Shown here: piece by piece, positions 8,342-16,265 of the stretch
How the letters are laid out: the number at the start of each line of letters is the position of its first letter
How positions within the stretch are numbered: position 1 is the first letter of the stretch
NCBI RefSeq assembly: GCF_003226565.1
Contig: NZ_QKOE01000010.1
Span: 1 to 64,000 of the forward strand
Direction of reading: 5' to 3'
DNA from: Parazoarcus communis SWub3 = DSM 12120
GTDB taxonomy: Bacteria > Pseudomonadota > Gammaproteobacteria > Burkholderiales > Rhodocyclaceae
Length of the DNA: 64,000 bases
Program-made: the position numbers and the translations under genes
Notes under the pieces: model-generated
Database searches by the model: none
Told to the model about the DNA's origin: nothing
What the model saw: only the letters and a program-made list of their open reading frames with translations

Positions 8342-8594
8342 GTTCGTCACCCCCTGGGGGGCCTTCAGAGCCTGGAGAGGGCAAACCAATGAGTTGAAGC
8401 CCCCCACCCAAGGCGTCGACCACACGCAGCACATGCTCCAGCCTCAACGTGGGCTTTCCTGCCTCGAGGTCGACAATGAAGCGCACACCAACGCCGGCAG
8501 CCAAAGCAAGCTGCGGCTGTGTCAGACCCAGTTGCTTGCGACCGGCACGCAGTGCGTTGCCGAGTTGTTCTGTCGTTCGTATGGTGCAGATCAT
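8331..8594 (-). CDS. hipB: HipB-type antitoxin, Xre-family DNA-binding protein
   Basis: 87 residues with a helix-turn-helix of the Cro/CI type: LGNALRAGRKQLGLTQPQLALAAG at about 11-34, then GVRFIVDLEAGKPTLRLE. It binds and neutralises HipA and represses the operon. The C-terminal tail (LPSPGSEGPPGGDEHGA) is short and flexible. The ATG at 8592-8594 sits one base from the first of three palindromic operators (8596-8720), so the operator overlaps the leader and the message may have almost no untranslated region. Confidence 0.92.
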   Translation of the reverse strand: MICTIRTTEQLGNALRAGRKQLGLTQPQLALAAGVGVRFIVDLEAGKPTLRLEHVLRVVDALGGGLQLIGLPSPGSEGPPGGDEHGA

Positions 8595-8595
8595 G

Positions 8596-8625
8596 TCAAT
8601 AATTTCCCGTTCGGGAAATTATTGA
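8596..8625. promoter_or_regulatory. hipBA operator 1 (proximal), perfect 14-bp inverted repeat
   Basis: Bases 8596-8609 are the exact reverse complement of 8612-8625, with TT between. The core is TTTCCCG-N2-CGGGAAA. It abuts the hipB start codon. Its centre at 8610.5 lies exactly 50 bases from the next copy. Confidence 0.85.
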
Positions 8626-8646
8626 CCAGAATGGAAACCGCTGCAA

Positions 8647-8675
8647 ACAATATTTCCCGATCGGGAATTTTTCAA
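8647..8675 (-). promoter_or_regulatory. Predicted hipBA promoter with operator 2 in its spacer
   Basis: On the minus strand TTGAAA (8675-8670) and TATTGT (8652-8647) are separated by exactly 17 bases. Those 17 bases contain operator 2, so a bound repressor would block the promoter directly. Confidence 0.6.
8653..8668. promoter_or_regulatory. hipBA operator 2 (middle)
   Basis: TTTCCCG-AT-CGGGAAT, the same core as the other two copies with one mismatch at the outer base. Its centre at 8660.5 is 50 bases from each neighbour. Confidence 0.8.
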
Positions 8676-8700
8676 TACAATCGCGCACTGATGAACCCAA

Positions 8701-8720
8701 GATTTCCCGATCGGGAAATC
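8701..8720. promoter_or_regulatory. hipBA operator 3 (distal), perfect palindrome
   Basis: A 20-base perfect palindrome, GATTTCCCGA followed by TCGGGAAATC, with its centre at 8710.5. The position upstream of the promoter suggests cooperative binding or looping with the other two copies. Confidence 0.8.
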
Positions 8721-8849
8721 TAAATCGCGGAACGGGTAAGGCAGTCGGATGCGAGCGGTCGTTACGCGCCCCAGGAGGAGACAGCCGGACATGAGCCGAC
8801 TGTCCTGCGTCGGTAAAAGAACAGATTGAATTCCGCCAAGCGCCAGGCC

Positions 8850-9296
8850 TCAGGCGCCGTCGCCGCGCACCGCCGACACCGCGGCCCGCAGCGCAAGGCG
8901 ATAGCTGTCGGCGCCAAAGCCGCAGATCTGTCCCCTGACGATGTCGGCAAACACCGAGACGTGACGGAAGGGCTCGCGGGCATGGATATTGGACATGTGC
9001 AGTTCGATGATCGGGCAGGTCAGGATCGCCAGCGCATCGCGGATGCCGTAGCTGTAGTGTGTCCATGCCCCGGCGTTGATCATCACCGCGTCGGCCTGGT
9101 CGATGAAGGCCTGATGGATGCGCTCGCACATCTCGCCTTCATGGTTGGTCTGGAAGCACTCGACCTCGGCCCCCAGTTCGCGCCCCAGCGACTGCAGGCC
9201 GGCGTCGATTTCGGCCAGCGTGATGGTGCCGTACTGAACCGGATCGCGTTTGCCGAACATATTGTGGTTGATGCCGTGAAGCATGACGATCTTCAT
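8850..9296 (-). CDS. Type II 3-dehydroquinate dehydratase-like protein (divergent AroQ family)
   Basis: 148 residues, the usual type II size. The ATG at 9294-9296 follows AGAGGA. Much of the family pattern is present: RDPVQYG with the catalytic tyrosine, QTNHEGEM, NAGAWTHYSYGIRDAL with the catalytic histidine region, ELHMSNIHAREPFRHVS, and GFGADSYRLAL. The N-terminal GPNLNLLG signature, however, reads HGINHNMFG. The enzyme normally removes water from 3-dehydroquinate in shikimate synthesis or quinate breakdown. The altered loop may mark a catabolic paralogue or a changed substrate. It stands alone between hipBA and a divergent DUF3617 gene. Confidence 0.8.
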   Translation of the reverse strand: MKIVMLHGINHNMFGKRDPVQYGTITLAEIDAGLQSLGRELGAEVECFQTNHEGEMCERIHQAFIDQADAVMINAGAWTHYSYGIRDALAILTCPIIELHMSNIHAREPFRHVSVFADIVRGQICGFGADSYRLALRAAVSAVRGDGA

Positions 9297-9450
9297 CCTG
9301 CAATCCTCTTGAATGACGCAACCGGTAAAGGCGCGATTGTATCCGGCCAACGGGGTGCGACGGCGGCCCGACCGTGGATTCCGGCGGATCACTTCATTAC
9401 AATCGGGCAACTCCACCGCTTGCCAACGTACTTTTCCAAGGAACACCGCC

Positions 9451-9978
9451 ATGCAGATCAAGCAAGCAATCCAGGGCGCACTGCTTGCCCTGTGCATCGC
9501 AGCACCCGCAAGCTACGCCAATGACATCAAGCCGGGCTTGTGGGAATTCCGCTCCACGCATCTCAGCCTGGGCGGCATGCCGGACATGTCGGCGCAAATG
9601 GCCCAGCTGCAACAGCAGATGAAGAATCTTCCGCCCGAGACGCGCAAGATGCTCGAGCAGCAGATGGCGGCCAACGGCGTCAGCCTGGGCAAGGACGGCT
9701 CGGTGCGCAGTTGCATCACCCCCGAGCAGGCCAGGCAGGACAACGTCTATGCCGGCAAGACCGAGGGCGACTGCACGCTGGACAGCGTCACCAAATCCGG
9801 CAACACGATCAGCGGTCGCATGAGCTGCCCCAAGGAACAGGCCACCGGCGACTTCACCAGCCGTGTCTCGAGTCCTGAACACTTCACCACCCGGGTCAAC
9901 CTGAAATCGCCCCGCGGCGACATGCAGGTCGAGACCGATGCGCGCTGGATCTCGGCACAGTGTGCCGGAAACCGATGA
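9451..9978 (+). CDS. Secreted DUF3617 protein
   Basis: 175 residues. A signal peptide of about 23 residues ends at SYA before NDIKPGLWEF. The motif (I/V)KPGLWEFR, a methionine/glutamine-rich middle (MAQLQQQMKNLPPETRKMLEQQM) and paired cysteines (SCITPEQA, GDCTLDSV, MSCPKEQ) are the DUF3617 pattern. Function is unknown; these are small periplasmic or cell-surface proteins common in betaproteobacteria. AAGGAAC lies in front of the ATG at 9451. The next gene begins 22 bases later and is probably co-transcribed. Confidence 0.85.
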   Translation: MQIKQAIQGALLALCIAAPASYANDIKPGLWEFRSTHLSLGGMPDMSAQMAQLQQQMKNLPPETRKMLEQQMAANGVSLGKDGSVRSCITPEQARQDNVYAGKTEGDCTLDSVTKSGNTISGRMSCPKEQATGDFTSRVSSPEHFTTRVNLKSPRGDMQVETDARWISAQCAGNR

Positions 9979-10000
9979 GCGGAGCCTCTGCCACGTCCGC

Positions 10001-10459
10001 ATGACCACACTGACCCTGAAGATCCCCCCGCCCCTGATCGCTGGCCTCATCGCACTGGCAATGTGGATGATTGCCGACCACTTGCCGGCCATTCCACCCA
10101 CCGCTCTGCAACAGGTGATCGGCGGCCCGATCGCCCTGTTCGGCGCCGCCATCAGCGCCGCCGGCGCGTATGCCTTCTGGCGCGCACACACCACGATCAA
10201 CCCGATGCACCCCGAACGATCCACGCATCTGGTCACTTCGGGTGTCTATCGCCTCAGTCGCAATCCGATGTACCTCGGCCTGGTGATCACGCTGTCAGGC
10301 TGGGCCATTCACCTGCCGTGGCCTCTGGCCTTTGCCGGCCCGCTTGCGTTCGCGCTGTACATCCATCACTTCCAGATCCTGCCCGAAGAACGCATCCTTG
10401 CCTCGGTGTTCGGCAACGAATACGAACACTACCGCAGCCACGTTCGCCGCTGGCTGTAA
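10001..10459 (+). CDS. Isoprenylcysteine carboxyl methyltransferase/phospholipid methyltransferase-like membrane protein
   Basis: 152 residues with four or five hydrophobic segments. The C-terminal signature is clear: VTSGVYRLSRNPMYLGLVI, then a helix, then EERILASVFGNEYEHYRSHVRRWL, the S-adenosylmethionine-binding pattern of the ICMT/PEMT superfamily. Bacterial members methylate small or membrane-linked acceptors and most are uncharacterised. The ATG at 10001 follows the DUF3617 gene closely. The substrate is unknown. Confidence 0.85.
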   Translation: MTTLTLKIPPPLIAGLIALAMWMIADHLPAIPPTALQQVIGGPIALFGAAISAAGAYAFWRAHTTINPMHPERSTHLVTSGVYRLSRNPMYLGLVITLSGWAIHLPWPLAFAGPLAFALYIHHFQILPEERILASVFGNEYEHYRSHVRRWL

Positions 10460-10814
10460 GACAAGGCCCAGGGGTACGGCAAGACAACGCGTCGTCGCTC
10501 CGCGGCGGGGTTGTCACCCCGCCCTACCGGGCAACACCTGCAACATCCGCCTCCCCCAACACCCCCACCGCCGTAGGACGGGGTGACAACCCCGCCAGCA
10601 TGGCCCCCCCACCCACCGATCGACACAACACCCGGCAAGTCGGCACCACCGCTGCCACCCAGCCTCCCCCTGAAATAACCCCATCAACGGCATTACATTA
10701 GCTCAAAGTTATAGATGTAAAAATATTTGACAAGTAAACATTAACCCCCTTAAAAACGATCCTGCGCGACGAGAATTGACCGCCAACCCGGCGGCACACC
10801 CAACGAGAGAAAGC
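10460..10814. other. Intergenic region with GC-rich inverted repeat and AT-rich chemoreceptor promoter region
   Basis: No gene is seen. The first half holds the hairpin repeat described separately. Bases 10690-10760 turn AT-rich (AAAATATTTGACAAGTAAACATT) and contain a TTGACA-like hexamer at 10727-10732, a plausible promoter for the chemoreceptor gene at 10815. Confidence 0.4.
10504..10596. repeat. REP-like GC-rich inverted repeat, copy 1
   Basis: Bases 10504-10527 and 10573-10596 are reverse complements over 24 positions with one mismatch. The cores are GGCGGGGTTGTCACCCCGCC-type half hairpins. Each arm also folds on itself (GCGGGG/CCCCGC). A related structure follows the parvulin gene at 14285-14333, so this is a dispersed element rather than a unique terminator. 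Confidence 0.7.
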
Positions 10815-12434
10815 ATGGTCGATAGTCTGGCAGCAAACGCACAGAACGCCCCCTTTCCGAAAGGCAAGCTGGTCGTCCTGAAGTACGACATGGAGTTCCG
10901 CATCACCTATGCGAACGAAGCTTGCGCGGAGTTTCTCGGCACCACGCGCGAAGCCCTGATCGGCACCAGCATGAAGGACATCGCCCACCCCGATGTGCCT
11001 CAGGAACTGCTTGCCGATGTGCGTGGCACCACGGCTGCCGGTCGGCCATGGCTGGGGCTGTCGAAGTTGAAGCACCGGTCAGGCGGCGTCGCCTGGTCCA
11101 GCGCGCTGACCATCCCGATCCGCAAGGATGGCCGCAACATCGGATTCATGAGCCTGCGCAGCCCTGTTTCAGCCGAGCGCGTACGTACCGAAGAGGCGCT
11201 GTATGACGCAATGCGTCGCAAGAAGTCACGCTACCGCAGTCTCGACATGCCGGTGCGCAAGGCGGTATCCAGTGCCAGCCTGCTTGGCCTGCTGGGGCTG
11301 TTTGGCGGGGCCATGTCCGCAGCAGTGGCCTATGCCGGATTTGCCACCGGCCTGAGCAGCACCGCCGGCCAGGTCATGACGCTGGCTGGCGTGACCGGCC
11401 TGATTGCCGTGCCGACCCTGCTCGGTGCGCTCTGGCGGCGCTGCGTCACCGAACCCGCCTCCACACTGCAGGCTTTCGAGCGCATCGCCGAAGGCGACCT
11501 GACCAGCATGCTGCCGGTCGGACGCTCGGACGAGATGGGACGCCTGATGGAATCGCTGATGTACATGCAAGGCCGGCTCAAGGTCATGCTCGACGAGATC
11601 CGACTCGCAGCCACCCTGACCGACGCCGAAAACGCAGCGCTGCTCGACCAGGTGGCGTCGCTGCAGCGTGCCGCGCAGGCTCAGCGCGACCACATCCTGT
11701 CGGTCTCGGCCGCCACCGAGCAGAACAGCGCGGCCGTCTCCGAGGTTGCCAGCGGCGCGCGCTCGTCGGCCGAAGCGGCCGGCAATGCGCTGTCACTGGT
11801 GGCACGCGGACGCGACCACCTGAACCAGACCGTCAGCGCAGCCGAACGCACGGTGCTGGCAGTGGAAGGCGCCAACCAGACGATGAAGGTGCTGGGCGAG
11901 TCGATCCAGAGCATCGGCACGATTTCCGCCGAGATCCGCGAGATTTCGGATCAGACCAATCTGCTTGCACTCAATGCCGCCATCGAGGCGGCCCGCGCCG
12001 GCGAGGTGGGACGCGGCTTCGCCGTGGTGGCGGACGAAGTGCGCAAGCTTGCCGAACGCACCGCCCACTGCACCGGCAACATCGCCGCCATGGTCGGCGA
12101 CATCCGGCGCGTGGCCGACAACGTGGCCGGCAACATGCAGCAGGCGGTAGCGCAGGTGGGCACCGCCAGCAACAGCGCCGGCGACAGCCTGACCGTGATC
12201 GAGCACATCGAACAAGGCAGCGGCCAGGTCGCCAAGCTGGCCGGTCACATCGCCGACGCCTCTACCGAGCACTCGACCGCCTCCGAACAGATCGCACGCG
12301 ACATGGAGAAGATCTCCGGCCTGGTCGAACACAGCGTTGCCAGCATCGAGGCGGTGGATCGCGCCACCGATGCGGTCAAGGCACACATTGGCAACATGCG
12401 CCAACTGGTGGGCTTCTTCCGCGTGGTGGCCTGA
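10815..12434 (+). CDS. PAS-domain methyl-accepting chemotaxis protein (Aer-like)
   Basis: 539 residues. A PAS domain occupies about residues 20-120 ([33 protein letters not shown]), followed by a pair of hydrophobic helices at about 145-200, a HAMP-like linker ([17 protein letters not shown]) and the cytoplasmic signalling hairpin with the invariant [20 protein letters not shown] region. The architecture matches energy or redox taxis receptors that sense in the cytoplasm and have no periplasmic domain. The ATG at 10815 has GAGAGA upstream. An in-frame TTG at 10776 is possible but weaker. No che or flagellar genes are nearby, so it acts on a pathway encoded elsewhere. Confidence 0.92.
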   Translation: MVDSLAANAQNAPFPKGKLVVLKYDMEFRITYANEACAEFLGTTREALIGTSMKDIAHPDVPQELLADVRGTTAAGRPWLGLSKLKHRSGGVAWSSALTIPIRKDGRNIGFMSLRSPVSAERVRTEEALYDAMRRKKSRYRSLDMPVRKAVSSASLLGLLGLFGGAMSAAVAYAGFATGLSSTAGQVMTLAGVTGLIAVPTLLGALWRRCVTEPASTLQAFERIAEGDLTSMLPVGRSDEMGRLMESLMYMQGRLKVMLDEIRLAATLTDAENAALLDQVASLQRAAQAQRDHILSVSAATEQNSAAVSEVASGARSSAEAAGNALSLVARGRDHLNQTVSAAERTVLAVEGANQTMKVLGESIQSIGTISAEIREISDQTNLLALNAAIEAARAGEVGRGFAVVADEVRKLAERTAHCTGNIAAMVGDIRRVADNVAGNMQQAVAQVGTASNSAGDSLTVIEHIEQGSGQVAKLAGHIADASTEHSTASEQIARDMEKISGLVEHSVASIEAVDRATDAVKAHIGNMRQLVGFFRVVA

Positions 12435-12471
12435 ACCTGCGCGAGCATGGCCGTCGCCTGCAGACGGCGGC

Positions 12472-13659
12472 CTACAGCACTTGCTGCTGGCGCCCCGCCT
12501 GACCGATGGCGATCCTGCGGTAGGCGCAGCGGCCATGCTGGCGCATGAACAGGGAGTTGGCGATCAGCCAGACCCGGACCACCCGCGTCGCCTTGCCACC
12601 GATGATGCGTTGATAGTCGTCGAACAAATCGCGCCGTTCGTCCAGCTCCGTGCCCAGCTCTGCCGCACCGCTACGCTGCACGACATGGGTTTCGACGGCA
12701 TCCCACCCCGGAATCGGGCAGCGAAACACCTTTCCGACCGGCAGGCTGGCGCTCCACATGTAGGTGATGTCCTGCCCATCGTCAAACTCGACCGCGATCG
12801 ACAGATAGTCGTGATTGAGCAGCTGATCCTCGGGCAGCGCGGACGGCAGGCGATCGACCACCCAGCGCCAGTCGAGCATCAAGCCGGGCTTCAAGGGCTG
12901 ATCGGCCAGCGGGTACTGCAGAATGCCCACATTCTTGTGGGTTTCGCAGTCGATGTGGCGGGTACCGGCCTGCGTAAAGATGCTGCCGTCGCCAAACGCA
13001 AAAAAGTTGCTCCAGCCCGTCGGCATCAGGCGGGCAAGCCTCATGCGCTGCAACTCGGCACGCACCCGGCCATCGACATCACCCCGTGCCGACAGCGCCA
13101 GCAGCCCCTGCTCGGCGTCGCCGTTCCACACCACCGCCACGCCATCCACCTGCCCCTGTCCAGCCAGATAGTGCTCCACCGGCACCCATAGCTCACCACC
13201 CGGGCCGGCGAACTCGCCCACCGAGCGCGCGATCTGCAAGCTGCCACGACGATCCGCCGTCAGCGTGCCCGTGTTCTGCATGCAGTTATGAATCGCGCTA
13301 CGATCTGTTGCCCCGGCAACGCGGGCAAAGAACACAAAGCCGGGCTCCAGCCAGCGACCGTGCTCCTTGCTGAACCACCACACCCCGTCCAGAAAGAACG
13401 ACACCTGCTGCCCGGCAGCAAGCTCGCCCAAGGTCTGCTGCCAGGGCAAGTCTGCAGGAGTAATGGTGAAATGCTCGATGCGCGCAACAGCGGCAAGGCC
13501 ATCGGCAAGGTGGGCAAAGTCCTGCGCCATCGCGGCTGCGGCACGCCCGGGGCCCGACGGGGCCTGCGGTGCCTCGGCATACGCCAGCGCGCACGGTCCG
13601 GCGAGCAAGGGCGTAACGGCCAGGCCCTTGACCCATTGGCGGCGTTCGGCACTGATCAG
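12472..13659 (-). CDS. Exported protein with a DUF3047-like C-terminus; start codon unclear
   Basis: About 395 residues. A twin-arginine-like leader (AERRQWVKGLAVTPLLAG, ending near AYA-EAP) suggests export. The C-terminal half contains LDWRWVVDRLPS, DYLSIAVEFDDGQ, ITYMWSASLPVG and RVVRVWLIANS, resembling DUF3047 proteins. Function is unknown. No ATG, GTG or TTG lies just before the leader in frame; the nearest possibilities are a CTG at 13657-13659 or an ATG at 13851 that adds 64 residues of unlikely composition. A start-region frameshift is possible, since ATGGACATGGACGCG lies in another frame right there. The small ORF ending at 13656 overlaps this point. Confidence 0.6.
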   Translation of the reverse strand: MISAERRQWVKGLAVTPLLAGPCALAYAEAPQAPSGPGRAAAAMAQDFAHLADGLAAVARIEHFTITPADLPWQQTLGELAAGQQVSFFLDGVWWFSKEHGRWLEPGFVFFARVAGATDRSAIHNCMQNTGTLTADRRGSLQIARSVGEFAGPGGELWVPVEHYLAGQGQVDGVAVVWNGDAEQGLLALSARGDVDGRVRAELQRMRLARLMPTGWSNFFAFGDGSIFTQAGTRHIDCETHKNVGILQYPLADQPLKPGLMLDWRWVVDRLPSALPEDQLLNHDYLSIAVEFDDGQDITYMWSASLPVGKVFRCPIPGWDAVETHVVQRSGAAELGTELDERRDLFDDYQRIIGGKATRVVRVWLIANSLFMRQHGRCAYRRIAIGQAGRQQQVL

Positions 13660-13820
13660 GCCAGCGCGTCCATGTCCATGACTGCAGGTAGATGATGTTG
13701 CGCAATCGTCGGGCGACTGCGGACCATTCGGCGAATCAATACGGGCTTGTCGTGACACCAGGCGTCTCCATGATCGTGGGCCCGGGCCTGCAAGGCTTCC
13801 GCATCCGGGCTGCGACGCAT
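13656..13820 (-). CDS. Possible small protein upstream of the DUF3047-like gene
   Basis: A 54-residue frame (MRRSPDAEALQARAHDHGD onward, with KPVLIRRMVRS and ending AVMDMDALA) whose third-base GC is typical of coding DNA here, unlike the frame of the downstream gene in this stretch. Its TGA overlaps the uncertain start of the DUF3047-like gene, which would allow translational coupling. No strong ribosome-binding site is visible and no family is recognised, so it may be only the upstream part of a frameshifted gene. Confidence 0.3.
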   Translation of the reverse strand: MRRSPDAEALQARAHDHGDAWCHDKPVLIRRMVRSRPTIAQHHLPAVMDMDALA

Positions 13821-13977
13821 GGTAATGAGGACGACGGCAACGCTCGCGCAAAGGCCCTCACAGCGGGCAATTTGCCCTGCCCGCCCGCCTCCGGCACACC
13901 GCCGATGCGCTGTTGCCGTGTTGACGAAACCGCCGATTGCGGTAGGCTCTGCCCCTTCATCAAAAGGAGCAATCCAC

Positions 13978-14259
13978 ATGGCCAAAGCCACTGCCCGTCA
14001 CATCCTGGTCGACACCGAAGCCAAGTGCAACGAACTGAAAGCTGCCATCGAAGGCGGTGCCGACTTCGCCCAACTGGCCAAAGAACACTCCTCCTGCCCC
14101 TCCGGCCGTCAAGGCGGCGACCTTGGCTCCTTCGGCCCCGGCCAGATGGTCAAGGAATTCGACACCGTGGTGTTCAGCGCACCGGTCAACGTCGTCCAGG
14201 GCCCGGTCAAGACCCAGTTTGGCTACCACCTGCTCGAAGTGACCAGCCGTCGCGACTAA
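13978..14259 (+). CDS. ppiC: Parvulin-type peptidyl-prolyl cis-trans isomerase
   Basis: 93 residues, a minimal parvulin with no signal peptide, so cytoplasmic. Family motifs are ATARHILVDTEAKCNELK, GADFAQLAKEHSSCPSG, GGDLGSFGPGQMVKEFD and VKTQFGYHLLEV. It isomerises prolyl bonds and helps protein folding. AAAGGAGC stands at an ideal distance before the ATG at 13978. The GC-rich hairpin at 14285-14333 follows and may terminate the message. Confidence 0.93.
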   Translation: MAKATARHILVDTEAKCNELKAAIEGGADFAQLAKEHSSCPSGRQGGDLGSFGPGQMVKEFDTVVFSAPVNVVQGPVKTQFGYHLLEVTSRRD

Positions 14260-14680
14260 GCAGCAACATGCAGTAAAAACAGCGGCGGGGTTTCACCCCG
14301 CCCCACCCTTCCCCCCACCCGGGCGGGGTGAAAAATGGCAGAGCCTCCCCCTCACGCCATCCCCCGGGCATTTCAGCCCGAACCCAATCGACCATCCATC
14401 TCGACTGTATTCCGACCTTGCATCGCAAGTTACCCCACAGCGGCGGCGTCGCGATACGGCGAACTGAACCCAGAATGCGGGCAGCAGTAAGCACTGCATA
14501 TCCAGGATTGATGCGTATTGAACCGCGCGAGCGAACAGCACTATCGTCCATCAGGGCCACTATACCGTCTGCCAACGCCCACACGCCCCTGCCGATCCAA
14601 GACAGCACACAGTCTCGAACGGATCCCCGCCCAACAAACGCTTCCGCCGTGAACACCTGCAGCGCATCCAGCATCACCGC
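14260..14680. other. Intergenic region with hairpin repeat, then sequence without clear coding
   Basis: The first 75 bases hold the second GC-rich hairpin. From about 14340 to 14690 no frame looks like a confident gene on either strand. Because the following two frames are relics, this stretch probably includes decayed upstream parts of the same locus. Confidence 0.4.
14285..14333. repeat. REP-like GC-rich inverted repeat, copy 2
   Basis: TTTCACCCCGCCC (14291-14303) pairs perfectly with GGGCGGGGTGAAA (14321-14333). A nested GCGGGG/CCCCGC hairpin lies at 14285-14300. It shares the GCGGGGT-TCACCCCGC pattern with the copy at 10504-10596. Its place 26 bases after the parvulin stop also suits a terminator. 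Confidence 0.65.
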
Positions 14681-15019
14681 ATGCGTCTGAACGGCGGCGA
14701 GCAGTCGGGTACCCTCTTTCGTGGTCGTGACAAGCACTGGGAGATGATCGAGCGCGGCAACATGAGCCTGCCCTTCAGGGACATCGTGTGGCACGCCGGA
14801 CGCCTGTGGTGCACCAGCGACTACGGTCTGTGGCCCCTTGAGGCTGGCCAGTTGGTGCGCGTCGAGCTGCCCTCGGACATCGCCGTGTGCGAAGGCAACC
14901 TCTCCGCGGCCGACGGCGTCATGCTCATGGCCGGCGCTCACGGCGCCGCCTTTCACGACGGCAACGATTGGCAGCTCATCTTCAATACATTCAAGATGGA
15001 ACAGGCGCCCGGTCTGTGA
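14681..15019 (+). pseudogene. Remnant of a propeller-like hypothetical protein
   Basis: 112 residues are readable. From about residue 10 the text GTLFRGRDKHWEMIERG, FRDIVWHAGRLWCTSDYGLW and ADGVMLMAGAHGAAFHDGNDW resembles the C-terminal end of hypothetical proteins built of repeated GTLxRGxxxxWExI and DGxxW units (beta-propeller-like). The upstream part needed for a full protein is not readable in frame. It overlaps the next remnant by a GTGA junction, as in an operon. In other betaproteobacteria such genes sit beside TIGR02270 genes in type VI secretion accessory clusters; this context is from memory. Confidence 0.5.
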
Positions 15020-15264
15020 GCCCGGTCGATCTCGCGCAGCGCGACGACGGCTACCGCGCTGCCGTCATCCCCCCACTGGTCGAACGACACGTGGGCGACG
15101 CCGCCTTCTACTGGACCCAGCACGACCGCTCGGTGCATTCGCCACTCGTCGATCTGGCTGAACTACGCCGCTTCGACCACCTGCTCGACGCCCATCTGGA
15201 CGGCACCCAGGTGGCCGGGGAAACCGGCTGGCAGGGTGGGTTGGTCTGGACGGCTCGTTTATGA
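15016..15264 (+). pseudogene. Truncated TIGR02270-like (HEAT-repeat) protein, N-terminus only
   Basis: 82 residues from a GTG overlapping the preceding stop. RHVGDAAFYWTQHDRSVHSPLVDLAELRR and LDAHLDGTQVAGETGW, given here as landmarks, match the N-terminal pattern of TIGR02270 proteins (hxxEAxFLWxxR, then LxxRLxAHLDGLxVAGxxGW). The full family is about 400 residues; this frame stops right after the GW motif, and the following 80 bases are AT-richer and non-coding. The gene is broken, probably by deletion. Confidence 0.6.
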
Positions 15265-15344
15265 TGAGTACGTTGTATGGAGTGGTATGGATTATGTATG
15301 CGTAAAACTGCTCAGTTCCAACACTTGGCCCAATTGAAACAACT

Positions 15345-16193
15345 TCAGGCCAACTCCAGCACAATCGGCTGGTGATCCGAGGCAGGGGTGTCGGCAATCA
15401 CACGGACATCCCGGACGCAACCCGCAAGGTCGTCCGTGACCACGAAGAAATCGCAACAGTACGGCCGATCAGGCCAGTCGGCACCGTGTAGTCCGACAGT
15501 TGGTGGGTGTGCAGCGTGGCGGTGCAGCACCCGCCACGCATCAACCCAGTTCATGCCTGCCTCGGTCATCGGCAACAACAATTGCTGGTAGTCGGGCGAA
15601 TCCGGCTCGCAATTGAAATCACCGCACAACACCGCCGCGACGGGTCGCGGCCACGGACGGAAGCTGGGGTTCGATTCCTTGGAGGCGGAAGGCGCCATCG
15701 CCTGTCCGACGGCCTCGGCGTGCAGGCTGCGCAAGGCCATGATCTGGGCGTGGCGCTGAATCGCCGAGTAGTACTCAAGATGGGTGGTCATCACCCGCAA
15801 CGGACCGAAAGGTGTGTTGACGACGACCTCGACACACACCCGCTGCATCGAAGGCATGGATGGATCGGGCGGTGCCGGCAACAGATGACGAAACACCTGA
15901 CCAAGCGGCAGACGTGACAACACCATATTGCCAAAGCGGGCCCGCCCGCCCGCACCATCGGGAACATCCACCGCTGCACCAAACACTGCCTCGTAGTCGG
16001 GGAAGGCAGCGCACAGCATCGCCACTTCATCCTCACCCTGGCCGCCGGCCAGGCCGGGAAAGCACTGCGCCACCTCCTGCAGGCAGATCACGTCGAGGTC
16101 GCCGATTGCCTTCAGCGCATTTACGGTACGCTGCAGGTCCACCTTGCCGTCGGCACCGCGTCCCCACTGTATGTTCCAGCTGCTCAGTCGCAT
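15345..16193 (-). CDS. Endonuclease/exonuclease/phosphatase (EEP) family hydrolase
   Basis: 282 residues. The EEP metal-centre motifs are present in order: LSSWNIQWGRG, DVICLQEV, GNMVLSRLPL, THLEYYSAIQRHAQ, LCGDFNCEPDS and the terminal ASDHQPIVLEL. The ATG at 16191-16193 is supported by GGAGAAATC. The family includes exonuclease III-like nucleases, sphingomyelinases and inositol phosphatases. With no signal peptide this is likely a cytoplasmic phosphodiesterase of unknown substrate. It diverges from the cobalamin-riboswitch operon. Confidence 0.88.
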   Translation of the reverse strand: MRLSSWNIQWGRGADGKVDLQRTVNALKAIGDLDVICLQEVAQCFPGLAGGQGEDEVAMLCAAFPDYEAVFGAAVDVPDGAGGRARFGNMVLSRLPLGQVFRHLLPAPPDPSMPSMQRVCVEVVVNTPFGPLRVMTTHLEYYSAIQRHAQIMALRSLHAEAVGQAMAPSASKESNPSFRPWPRPVAAVLCGDFNCEPDSPDYQQLLLPMTEAGMNWVDAWRVLHRHAAHPPTVGLHGADWPDRPYCCDFFVVTDDLAGCVRDVRVIADTPASDHQPIVLELA

Positions 16194-16265
16194 GATTTCT
16201 CCAATCGGTTTTCCAGCTATTGCCTCTTCGCCCGGCGCGGCTGACACCCCGGGTCGATTCCGCTA

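Noticed and set aside
8596-8720. CRISPR-like array formed by the regularly spaced TTTCCCG palindromes
   Set aside because: Only three short palindromic units, with a promoter between them and hipB adjacent; the pattern is that of operators.
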